Below the pieces are notes generated by a model. The model ran no database searches and had not been told where the DNA came from. It saw only the letters and a program-made list of their open reading frames with translations. DNA of 64,000 bases, taken from assembly GCA_028023455.1 (NCBI GenBank), contig JAQFVV010000002.1, positions 33,301,725-33,365,724 on the forward strand, written 5' to 3'. Both the position numbers and the translations under genes were made by a program. Positions within the stretch are counted from its first letter, which is position 1. Each line of letters begins with the position of its first letter. Of this stretch, positions 29,570-40,025 are shown piece by piece. This DNA is from Epiperipatus broadwayi. Lineage: Eukaryota; Onychophora; Udeonychophora; Euonychophora; Peripatidae.

Positions 29570-29655
29570 ATGCTAATGGCTTTATTGCTTGGGAGGTCTC
29601 ATAAGAAGTTGGAGCGGCAGAATCAATTCTGGGATCAACTGTGCAAGGCATGATA
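29570..29655. repeat. Fragment related to the tRNA-derived repeat at 56 kb
   Basis: gctttattgcttgggaggtctcataagaa resembles the sequence at 56038-56070 next to a tRNA-derived unit. It is truncated and the promoter boxes are missing. Confidence 0.4.
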
Positions 29656-29710
29656 AAGAAAATTGGATTTGTTTAATTATTTAAAATTTTATTAATGCAT
29701 AGGGAAGAAT

Positions 29711-30097
29711 AATCCTGCCTAATAAGATAGTGGTGGCTATGGTTGTTAAAGAGCCAAGGACACCAAAATGTACGGGGTACTAAACTGAGTTCAGACCCAT
29801 ATGACTATATAAGCTGTTGGGCTTAGATTGAAAATATTGTGTTTTCAATTTTATTCTCATAGGTTTCTAGTTAAGTAGAGATAAAAGGTGGCTGCTGGAG
29901 GGTTGCATTAGATCCTAAGATCTAGGTGCAATGCTCTCAGATCCAAGGCTCCTCACTGGCCACAAGCCAGAAACTAGTCTGGAAATATTGTTTGAGTAGG
30001 CACTAGATGGGGATTTTATGCATGTCTTCTGCCATCCATTGATTACTCTGGTTGGCACTGTGTGGCACTACTGTATGGAGAGTTTTGCCTGTTTTAA
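29711..30097 (+). repeat. Hammerhead-like repeat family, long copy (core broken)
   Basis: Runs from aatcctgcctaataagat to gagagttttgcctgttttaa, the same layout as 44980-45376. The hammerhead-like core near 29950-29990 has lost about six bases after CTG (ATGAAG in sister copies), so the catalytic box is gone. No coding capacity. Confidence 0.75.
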
Positions 30098-30679
30098 TTA
30101 ATAGTGAAAGGAAGAATATAATAGTTCATAAACAATTGATTCAATGATTATTCTTTGAAATATATGTAAGGTAGAGAGAGTCCTAGTTCTCATATCTTCA
30201 TTTTGAATGTTTTTGCATGATTGATCCATTATAATCAACTTGATAAAATCTTTCTCAGGATCAGGGAATGAAAGCAAAATAGTTTATAATTCATATTAAT
30301 CATTTATTAGACTAGAGATTATAGTATTTGCTTATGTATTTATGGTTACATCCCTACCTTGCACGAGAGATGGTATAGTGAAAGTTACACTACAGAAATA
30401 TTATTCATTAAGTGGATAATAAATGACTAATAAAAATTATTAATATACTTCCATTAAATGGTTTGTGTCACAGTTGTGAGGGCAGTAAGTTTGATACATC
30501 ATTTAAATTGTAGTAAATTTTCTATATATACAGAAATAATAAAGATATATGTAGGAGATTGTGATCTGGGCCAACTGATGAGTACTAATTCAGCATGAAA
30601 TATGCATCTTTGGGATCATACTTTTTCAAATCGTTGGTCATATATTTATGATTACATCCTTCCACAAGGTATTACAAGT
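30098..30679. repeat. Mixed decayed repeats
   Basis: 30370-30440 (tatagtgaaagttac, attattcattaa.tggataat, aaatgactaataaaaat) matches 54815-54895. 30545-30610 (gtaggagattgtgatctggg, ccaactgatgagt) is a fragment of the palindromic family at 17.5 kb. Nothing coding. Confidence 0.5.
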
Positions 30680-31530
30680 GGAGGTACTGTAGTATTAGAG
30701 CTGCTACATGAAGAATTATAATCGTTTAATCATTAAATTAATTAGGTTATTAAATCAAAAACATATTTTAAAATCTACATTAAAAAAAAAAAAAACAATT
30801 TAACAAAAAAAAATACAAAAAAGCATTAATGTGAAGAATAGTTATAATGTGTGTTTAAATCAAATTGAGTGTGTTTGCATGTGCATATTCTGCATAATCT
30901 ATTTTAATACATTGTACAGACTTATACCTGCATTTATATATGTAATATATGGGGAATTCGAACTCAGACTTTCACACGACCTACAACTCTCAGTGCCATC
31001 TTATATTGCTGACTCAGCTCATCACACACATGTTGAAAAGATAAATAATCACCAATATACGTATTTCGTGCAAAACTAGCACTCATTAAAGTATGAAGAT
31101 TGGTTATCTTAATATAAAGCTGAGTACTAATTGTATATATGTGTGGAGATGGTAATCTGAACCCACTGATGAGTGCTGGTTAGCACGACATACGTATATT
31201 GGTGATTATTTATCTTTTCAACATGTGTGTGATCAGGTGAATCAACAATATAAGATGGCACTGAGAGTTGTAGGTCGTGTGAAAGTCTGAGTTCGAATCC
31301 CGCATATATTACATATATAAATGCAGGTGTAAGCCTGTACAATGTATTAAAATAGATTATGCAGAATATGCACGAGCAAACACAGTCAATTTGATTTAAA
31401 CACGCACATTAATGCTTTTCGAATTTTTTTTGTTAAATTGTTTTTTTTTTTAATGTAGATTTTAAAATATGTTTTTGATTTAATAACCTACTTAATTTAA
31501 TGATGATGTCGCAGTTCTAATACCACAGTA
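30680..31530. repeat. 850-bp inverted repeat of the palindromic family
   Basis: The left arm (about 30685-31089) and right arm (about 31168-31525) are complementary over most of their length. Pairs include gtattagagctgc with its complement at the right end, tacattgtacaga with its complement near 31340, and acacatgttgaaaagataaataatc with gattatttatcttttcaacatgtgt. An 80-bp spacer (31089-31168) continues the right unit. The right arm carries gttcgaatcc at 31291-31300, a perfect tRNA-type B box; the left arm has its diverged mirror near 30956. No clear flanking duplication was found. Confidence 0.75.
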
Positions 31531-32500
31531 CCCAAGTGGATAGAAACCATCTTGTATGAAAGTGGTGTAATGAAAATTACATTACAAAAATATTAAGTTT
31601 ATAATTCGTATTGGATAAATTTTAAAATTAGCATGCTCACACAAAAAATGAGGCATTAACATAAAAACATGCAACATATGCATGGCCATCTGTAGAATTT
31701 TAAATAGTGGGCAGTCATTTAAAAGAAACAAGTTATATTTAAACATTTTAAATAATAATCATCCTGATAGAAAAAAACTTTAATGGTAGTTTAATTTTTT
31801 TTTTTTTAAAAAAAAGGCAGTCTTAGTTCGTTTTTTGTTTTTTAAGTAAACAATGTTTAATTTTCTTTAAAGTAAAAAAAAAGTGAGATCAAATTTTAAT
31901 GGCTAACCAATAAAACAAAACATTTCTTATTCAATTTTAAAGCGTTGGAAAATAAAAGATTATATCACAGCACTCCTGTAAAGATAAAAACGACTTCTAT
32001 TAATAAATAATGAGTTAACATGTACCCCCCCCCCCATTCCCATTGACAAAAAAGGAAAGTGCTTCCTTTTTAAAAAACAACAACTTATAAACAGCCAAAA
32101 ACCTACAAATTAGCTGGTAATAAAAACCCAGCACTTGTGTTTTTAAACAAATGTTAATTTTTTTTTGCTTCTTTAAGTTAGTGAATAAGATGGGAAGAGG
32201 GGCAAATGTTAACACTGAATTTGTTATATTGTAATTTATTTATTTTTACACACAAAACTTGAACTTTTCAATTTAATTTACTTCCTTATTTTCTTGATTT
32301 TAAATATATATGCAGGAACATATATTGCAATATGAATATTCCTGCACTGGATAATTGTATTTTATATTTGTATATAAAAATAAATACTGCAGAGCATTTA
32401 TTAGACTTAAGCTAACTAAAAATTGAGGTCCCTTCCCCAATTTTTTTTAATTGTATAAAAAAGACACTTATGTCTATTTACTCAGCGTATTGATACATAG
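31531..32500. other. AT-rich intron sequence, nothing recognised
   Basis: 31545-31620 is weakly related to the repeat at 54775-54895. A C run near 32026 and several homopolymers occur. No coding signal. Confidence 0.5.
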
Positions 32501-32524
32501 CAAAGTCTTTATTAAATTATTTAG

Positions 32525-32875
32525 CAGGCAAAACTCACTATACATATTGCCACACACAGCAAGCTAGAGTAATCAATGGATGCCAGAAGGCTTGTGCATA
32601 AAATCCCCATCTAGTGCCTACTCATCCAATATCCCCAGACTAGTTTCTAGGTGCAGTGCTCTCAGATCCAAGGCTCCTCACTGACGAAGGCCAAAAGCCA
32701 GAAACTAGTTTGGGGATATTGGATGAGTAGGCACTAGATGGGGATTTTATGCACAAGCCTTCTGGCATCCATTGATTACTCTAGTTTGCTGTGTGTGGCA
32801 ATACATATAGTGAGTTCTGCCTGTTTTAACAACAGTTATACACAAGCATAAGAGGTGGTGGTCATGTGATGTTTA
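32525..32875. repeat. Palindromic copy of the hammerhead-like repeat family
   Basis: The left arm 32525-32647 and right arm 32700-32823 are near-perfect complements (about 123 bp each): caggcaaaactcactatac ... ctagtttct. The 52-bp spacer holds ctcagatccaaggctcctcactgacgaag-type sequence. The right side continues to 32875 with the family's outer segment (acaagcataagag, tcatgtgatg). It looks like an inverted duplication of the unit also seen singly at 46664-46838 and 51742-51920. Confidence 0.8.
32668..32722 (+). ncRNA. Hammerhead-ribozyme-like motif, best complete copy
   Basis: Order on the + strand: CCAA (32668-32671), GGC, TCCTCA (32675-32680), CTGACGA (32681-32687), a stem II segment, GAAAC (32701-32705), TA, GTT (32708-32710), TGGGGA (32711-32716), TA, TTGG (32719-32722). 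TCCTCA pairs with TGGGGA (one G-U) and CCAA with TTGG, giving stem I with an internal loop. CTGANGA and GAAA are the invariant core. Stem II is AGGC...GCCA, with an A-A mismatch next to the core and three GC pairs. Stem III is two pairs (AC/GT) with a two-base loop, short even for the minimal type-I hammerheads of Penelope-like elements. GTT is a permitted cleavage triplet. Catalysis is unproven. Confidence 0.55.
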
Positions 32876-33287
32876 TTGGCTTAAAATTATTTAACTTTAA
32901 GATGTGTGCAATATAAATTAAACAAAATATAATATAAAATAAAAACATACAAATATGTTTAACATCGTATTAGTTGAAAATGAAGCAAATTTAAAAATGC
33001 TGTCTATGCAAGTTTTCAGATACAAAGTTAGAACTAATATTATCAAAGGAGGAACAGGATTGTAAGAGAATTGAGCCTTTTTTGAAGTCATGGTTTATTG
33101 ATCATTTGCCTAATAATCAATAAAATCAAAAAAAATTCAGAAAGCTACCTCAACTTTAGGAAATAAAGATTATACCTTGCACTATAATATAAGCACTTTG
33201 AAATGACATGTTTTGTTTTTCTGAGTAATTATCATTTGGATAAAGATGAAATAAAATCAATTTTTTATAAAATTTTAATCAAAATCT

Positions 33288-35330
33288 TTAGGGTGAAACT
33301 GAATTAAAAATGCTACTTTTTTTTGCAAATCTTGATTTTTTTTGACTAAAATTCATAAGCAATGAGAATTTTTTCAAAATATCAACATATACTTTTGCTT
33401 TTTGTTGCAAATTTGTTTGAAGTTTGTCAGTCACTGGAAGAAATGATTTTATTTTTAAAATGTCTCTTGAAAATAGTGATTCTAGTGCATCGGGAGCATT
33501 TTCATCATTTGGTTGTTTTTTTCTTATTATTTTTCTTTTCCTTGAGTTATTGTAATCAACATCACGTAGTTGCTTTTTAGTTCTTGTCTCGATTTCATCA
33601 AATTGATCTCTTATTTCATTGAGATAATCAGACAAAGATAAAAATAATTTTGCATATATACTTAAGGAAGTTTGGGTATTTTGAATAGCTTTAGAAATTC
33701 AATGAAATTGCTTCAAAATATCTTTTAGAATTAGCATGAACATGAACTCAAATTCTTCCATTTTGTCCTCAATGTCTTTTTTGTCTCTTTTCATATCACT
33801 GCTCTCAGTTCATTGTTTTGTATTTCATTTAAAGTCTCAACAATAGTATCATAATTTTGCACAAATGCAGAAGTGGCTTTGGAATGAGTTTCCCATCGTG
33901 TATTTGATAGACTTAATCACCAGATAATCTATAGCCAAATGAGATTTGTGTTAACCATCATTTGGTAGTAACAGAGAAAAAGTTATATATTTCCTAACAA
34001 GTCCAAAAAAATTCACTGCTCCAAAACAACAATACATGGTGACTCGGCCTGCAAGATTTAAAGAATGTCCAGTGCAAGGAATGTAAATTACAAATTGATT
34101 TTGTTGTAAAATTACGGCTTGCATACTTTTATATTTTTTTGACATATTAGCCATGTTGTTGTCATACGACTGGCCTCAACATTTCTTAAAATCAAGTTCA
34201 TGCTCAGTCATTAAATAATAGTTTTAGTGAGATTTTCTTCAGTGATGGCAAAAATGTAATGAAACGTCATCAGGATATCAATTGCAGGAGATATATATTG
34301 AAGAAAAATTGTCAACTGATCAATGTTTGATAAATCTGGCATCAAATCAACCGATAAACTAAAATATCTTGTTTCTTTTACATCATTCAAAATAGATTTC
34401 CTTACATCATTTGCCATTTTTTCAATTAATTCCTCATATATTGTTTTTGACAAGTATGATGCTTTTTCCGATCTAGCATTTCCAAACTGTCCAATATGCC
34501 TCACTAAAAAAGGATCAAATTAATCCAGAAATTCCAACAGTGCTAAGTAATTTACATTTTGAGATTTACATTTTCATCAGTTCCGCGAAATGGTAAGCCA
34601 TACTCTGCTTAAGTTTTTATCACTGTCACAACTCATTTTAAGATTAGTTTACAATATTCTTCAACTTCTCTTACTTGATCTTCTATTGCACAATCAATTG
34701 TTAGAGTTCCTTGTTTATTTTAGCATAGCTGTTTTATGATCTGCTGATTTTTCTTGAGATTCAATTGATATTCGATTTTCTCAGTCATTAAATCCATTAT
34801 TTACAAATGCTGATAAGAAAGTAGACCACATTTTGTAAACAAAATGTTATGTGCAACCAGTTGTAGGAGAGTATAAAAGCCCCAGAAAATGATATCGTGT
34901 TTGATTTTTGAATGTCTGTTTTGAATTTACAAAAGATTCATTTCAATGTTGACATTCTTCTGGTCCTTTTCTAATCCAAAATAATATATCTTTGGAACGA
35001 GAAGTCTAACATCCAATGTTATTGCTTAGTTCTATAGTGCTGAATTTCAGGCTCTTCTATTAATTTTTTGTTGAATACATTTTCCACACAATGTAAATTT
35101 ATTGATTCACTTGTGTTGGATGCAGTTTTTTTAGTATTCATGTAGCTTACATTTTCATTGTCTATCACAGCATTTGATGAAAATGGACTTTCTTCTTTTG
35201 AGATGGGCAAATCATTTCTATTCATAGATGATATTGTTGTTGGTTTTTAAAAAGTGTTTAGTTTAGATAAATGAGTATTTAACAAATTTATCTTTTTTCT
35301 TTTTCGGGCGCCACTTTCAAATCTCTTCAT
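33288..35330 (-). pseudogene. Broken hAT transposase, ZMYM1/DUF4371 type
   Basis: Minus-strand reading. Near 35330 it starts MKRFESGARKRKK, a SGAxKRKK-type opening. SRSKDILFWIRKGPEECQH near 35000-34945 fits the TTF zinc-finger region, with stops soon after. Then RHIGQFGNARSEKASYLSKT through RYFSLSVDLMPDLSNIDQLT (34504-34270), ANMSKKYKSMQ and YIPCTGHSLNLAG (34150-34050), and SDYLNEIRDQFDEIE with an RKRK segment (33632-33540). The order matches DUF4371/hAT transposases. SVDxxPDxSxxDQLT covers the first acidic catalytic region. Many stops and frameshifts make it inactive. Terminal inverted repeats were not identified; a GC patch at 36148-36175 may be outside or at the 5' end. Confidence 0.8.
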
Positions 35331-36794
35331 TTTTTATCTATGCAGAAATTTTAAATGCAAGATATTACTATTTGTAAATATTTCAAAAATATTTATCGAT
35401 TCCACATAGAATATAAAGCTATAAAAATTAACGTATTGTAAAGAAATCATTAATTATATTATAAGAATGAATAAATTTTTTATTTTTGCTTGCTTCACAA
35501 AATTTTATGAGTGAATATATTTCGATGTACGTTCAATTTTATGACCACTTCGACTTCAACAAACTTTCTTTTTAAGTATGTAACTAAAATATGAAGAAAA
35601 AAAGGCAATTTTTTTATAACATACTTATAAGCAAGGCATATTACTTTTAGGGTGGAAAAAAATCAAAATTTTGCGGAATTGCACTACAAAATAATTCTAA
35701 CTTCAACATCCACCCTCCTTTTAAGACATTCATGTGTTCATGCAAGAACTTCATTGCCTGAAGACTAAACTAATCAATTATTGGAATATCAACAGCAAGT
35801 ATCATGTTTCCAAATGCAACAATCTTTTACAGTTTTAAATGAGCATTAAGGTATACATTTTTGTTTAATCGAACCATAGCTATTAAAAACTTAAATAATT
35901 TATTACCTGAAAATGATCCAAATGCTCGAGATAATTATGACATCATACTAATTGTCCAATAGTGATTAAAATTGTAGATTTTATCATTAGTAAGTGATAA
36001 AAATTTCCTCATCGCTTTCAAAAGTCTGTGAAAGCTGGAAGCCATCTTGACAACCTTTGAACACCAGAGGTGAATTTCAATCATCTTTTTTTACAGGGTA
36101 GTATAAAAAATTTTTCTCTGTTCAATTTTTTTTTAAAAAAAATTTAGAGTCCTGAGGCCCCAGGCGTTAACTTCTTTAGCTTAATGGTATTGCAGTGGCA
36201 TTTTGCTAAAATATTGGTTAAAATGATATTAATATTATATCTATGGGAATTTATCTTCCACTGTTCTTTAATTCGATTTTCATGTGATTTTTCTGGAACC
36301 AATCAAACGTGAAGAATGGAGATGCCTTGTACAAGTCTCAGTCTCATTTCACAATTCAAACATTCCACATCTGCTATTTGCAAAATCAAATCACAAGGGT
36401 ATGGAATTGAATAAATGGTTAGTTTCCATACCAATGCAGAGGTAAAACCACTAACCAGGCATCTTAGGAAATTATAAAAACTGACTAAATTGATATATAT
36501 ATTGAGGCGGGGGGGCATGTTAATTACCAACGTCATCTAATGAGATTCTGCTTCAGGATGAAATGATTATTGGGTTTTTTTATGCATTGATATGGGTGAT
36601 TAGCTATTTATTCATGTTTGTATGCGGTTTGCTTAACCAACTTTGTTACATATATTTAAACCTATTTTGATATAATTATATATTGGACTATTTTTATCGT
36701 CTAGAATTAATTGTTGAATGTTTTTAGAAAAATTCAAATTTTATTTAAATTTTCCAATTACATTCAACTGTTAGTAATAGCACACAAGTTAGTG
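35331..36794. other. Intron sequence, nothing firm recognised
   Basis: 36148-36175 (gtcctgaggccccaggcg) is GC-rich like the ends of some hAT elements but no partner was found. A G run lies near 36509. No coding signal. Confidence 0.5.
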
Positions 36795-39480
36795 CAGAGC
36801 TGTCCAACACGACCCGCGGTTAAAGTTTGTGCGGCCCACTTAGAGATTTTTATTTTTCCGAAGGAAAAAAGTAAAATAATAATTTGAATCAAATGCTTAC
36901 TAGTTACTTTGATACTACCACCAATTGTTAATCTTGATAATAATTATCTAATGTTTTTACATCACTGTATACCCATATACTTTTCAAATATAAGATGTGT
37001 TTAAGTGGATAATTTGTGAGCGGTTAGTGCATAGTTAGTTTTGCTCAGTTATAGTTTTTTAAAATTTTATAAATTGAACAAGTATCATCTCAGTACCTTT
37101 CTAGGGGTATCTATATTTTGCAAAAATCAAGTTACTTAAATTTTGCTCGTAGTGTAAGTTTTATGCACTTTTTTTGAATTTTAATGGTATTTTATACAGA
37201 TGTAGTCTAAATGTAAGTCATTTAATTTTTCCACTTTTTGCATTATAGCTATAATTATTTTGTTTTACTTTTTTACACAAATATAATAATAAATAAAATA
37301 AAATTTATTTCATTATAATAACAGATCAGTTTTATTAAAGGAAAACAACTCATTCCAGTTAGAAGTGGTGTAAATGAAAATAATTTTATTTTTCCATTAT
37401 TTGCGATCTATGATTATATTATACTTATTGTAAATAATTGCTTGTAATAAAAATAAAAAAGTCAAATTCGGAATCATAAAATCACAAATTAACATTTCTC
37501 GAGTGTTTGTTATCTTGTAGCTGGTGTAAATTAATATTTTTTTTATTTTTTTGCAACGCATCAAACAATTGTGCCTAATAAGAAAAGAAAAATTAAAGAT
37601 GAAAGATGAGTGTATCACAGTCAATAGGAATAGGGCTGTTTGATTACAAAAAAAATAAAGAAATAAAAATAGCTTTCAATGTCTGGAGCAGATTGAAGCC
37701 CCTTCATTAAAATTTGAAGATTTTCTATCTTAAATGTAAACCGAGCATGATTATATATATGTGTGTAGGAGATGGTGATCCAGACCAAGTGATAAGGGCT
37801 GGTTCAGCAGGAAATACGTAAATTGGAGATCATATATCTTTTTTTCTTGTATGTGATCATGTATCGCTTATATAAGATGGAGTGGATGTCTGACGGGAGC
37901 TTGAAAGTCTGAGTTCAAATCCCATCTAATTACATAATGCAAGTTTTGTCAGTGCCTTAAGAGTACAATGTAAACGACATTGCACAATAAAACATTTGAG
38001 ATATATTCTGGAGAATCAAGAAGCATTATTATTGGAAAATATAATAAATTGATATATCAAGCTAATTATTTTGAAAAATGTAACATTGTACAAATAGTTT
38101 AGCGCCACTTCATACAAAGTAGCATGGGATTTAGCGAATGCAAACCAGTCTTAGTGATGGTATGTTAGTGAAGAAATGTGCAACTGAAACGGGAATACAA
38201 TATAATGAGTCACAATTAGCTGAGAAGTTCCAAATAGTGGCATTATTATAATGAACAGGTCATTGCAAGTTATGTATAGTTCACGGATCAACGTTTCAAA
38301 AAAGCTGTACGATTTAATAGTAAAATATGAATATTTTGTATTATATGTGGATGAAAGCATTGATCAAGAAGACCCAAGTCAACTTTTGAATTTTTGTTTG
38401 AATTATTCAAGAGAATTGTACTATTAATAAAAAAACTCGTTAGTCTCATATCTTTATATAGAACGAATATTGATATTTTTGAAACAGATCAAAACTGTTA
38501 TAAATTGTGAGGAATTCCATAAATGTTCCTCCATTGTAATAGGTGGGACCAAAACCATAGTTGGAACTGGAAGTGATGTTTGTGGGCTATTGAAACAAAA
38601 TAATATTAACCGCTGCTACGAAAATAATATTATACAAGGAGGCAATAGATTTCTGACTCGTTACAAGTTTCTTGAATGAAATGGATTGTGCTTATGGTAA
38701 TTTATTCCATTATGCATTCACTAGTTGAATGCTGGGAGATGTCTGGAATACTTTTTTGCTATTTGGAAAAAAATACCCATATATTTTTTAAAGTGATGTC
38801 AAGTCTGACACAATAGAAACTTGAAAATCAAATATAAGACCCCATATTTTTATCAAATCTTGTGTTTTTAACAGATATTGGCCATTACTTGAATGAGTTG
38901 AACTTAAAACTGCAGGAGAAACAATAAAATATTATCAATTTATATGGTCATTTGAATGGCTTTAAAAGTAAATTGAAGTCTTTTAAATTAGCACTTGCTT
39001 ATAATGGTTTTATCTTTTTTTTCTTCAAATTACAAAGAACATTTTGAAGAAATGAAAATTTTTAAAGAAATGTTATTTTCATCCCATAGAAAATATATTG
39101 AGATATACATTGAGGATTTTGAGAATCGATTTAATGATTTTAAGAAAATTGAAGATATTTCAATTATACACTTTTAACACCAATAGAAAGGGGAAAGATT
39201 TTTTTAGATTAGTACCAATAGAGTTTTCCAAAATTGAGAAACTTTGGACTTGAAATGTGCTTAATATTCAAAGCACTTACTTTTGCAAAAGTACAATTTC
39301 AGCGATGAAATTTGTTAAGTCAAGATACTGATGCTCATTGACAGATAATTCTTCAGCAAAATTTACTGCCATTGACAATTATAAATGAAGCCAAACTATT
39401 GCAAATTTCTCACTAAAGTCATATATTATAAGCAATTTTTATATCTTGTCTACTGTTTCAATAAAAACTTTTATAAAAGT
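36795..39480 (+). pseudogene. Broken hAT transposon, Charlie/GTF2IRD2-like
   Basis: The left end cagagctgtccaacacgacc at 36795 is typical of hAT termini (CAGNG start, followed by gcggccca-like sequence). Coding remnants on the + strand: VDESIDQEDPSQLLNF near 38347 (catalytic DES-type region), a GSDVCGLLK segment near 38570, LNELNLKLQG at 38889-38918 (a signature of this group), FEEMKIFKEML near 39045, FENRFNDFKKIED near 39118, and STYFCKSTISAMKFVKSRY at 39272 (hAT dimerisation segment), then a stop and SLTDN. Breaks between blocks show it is dead. A 1.2-kb AT-rich leader, a family-C repeat at 37.7 kb and no identified right terminus indicate later insertions and decay. Confidence 0.78.
37685..37935 (+). 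repeat. Single unit of the palindromic repeat family inside the hAT remnant
   Basis: Matches the right arm of 17493-18140 in order: gattgaagcc, cattaaaatttgaagatttt, gtaggagatggtgatcc, agggctggttcagcag, aatacgtaaattgg, gtgatcatgt, tataagatgg, cttgaaagtctgagttcaaatccc. The last part is a B-box-like stretch. It lies between the hAT left end and its coding remnants, so it probably inserted after the hAT element. Confidence 0.65.
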
Positions 39481-39599
39481 AAATGCTTTCCAATAATTTA
39501 ATATGTATATATATTCAATTTATTATTTTGAATACGTCTTGGATGATGTTTTTTTTAGTGTGATTTTTGGATTATTAAAGGTAGGATAGTCCTGAGTTA

Positions 39600-40025
39600 A
39601 TTTATGGTACAATGTTTCAAGTGGTATTGTTCTCTTGAGGTATTTCTGGTCTAACAAGAGGTAATAATACCATGGGAATTCTACTTGGGATTTTTAGATT
39701 CATCTGCATTGAATTTAAGATGAAATTCTAACCAATTAGGCTATTCTGTCAACGACAACAAACAGTAAAGATTTTATATGTCATCTATGAGGGTCTTCCT
39801 GATTTCTACATCGTTAATAAATGGTTTCCAAACTTTGTGGATTGTTACACTGGTTAACGTATGGGGTTATTTGCCAATATCGCATGAATATATTTTTAAA
39901 TTTTCTTTTTATCTTCTCTCTGTCCAATATTTTTGTCTTTTCCCAATTGAACATATATTTATTCATACATGCATGGTCTGGTACTTTAAATACATCTGGT
40001 TTTTTCTTCTTTAATCATTATTTTG
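39600..40025 (-). pseudogene. Penelope-like GIY-YIG domain C-terminal fragment
   Basis: Minus-strand reading from about 40015 down gives VFKVPDHACMNKYMFNWEKT, then KILDREKIKRKFKN and, further on, PYVNQCNNPQSLETIY. This matches the second half of Penelope GIY-YIG domains (VADHAWxxxHxIxWexxKILDRE). 39600-39770 resembles the complement of 10150-10290, the element's 3' flank. The GIY-YIG catalytic first half is missing. Confidence 0.7.

Noticed and set aside
33362-33580. Open frame on the + strand over the hAT remnant
   Set aside because: Antisense shadow of the minus-strand transposase segment with the SDYLNEIRDQFDEIE block.
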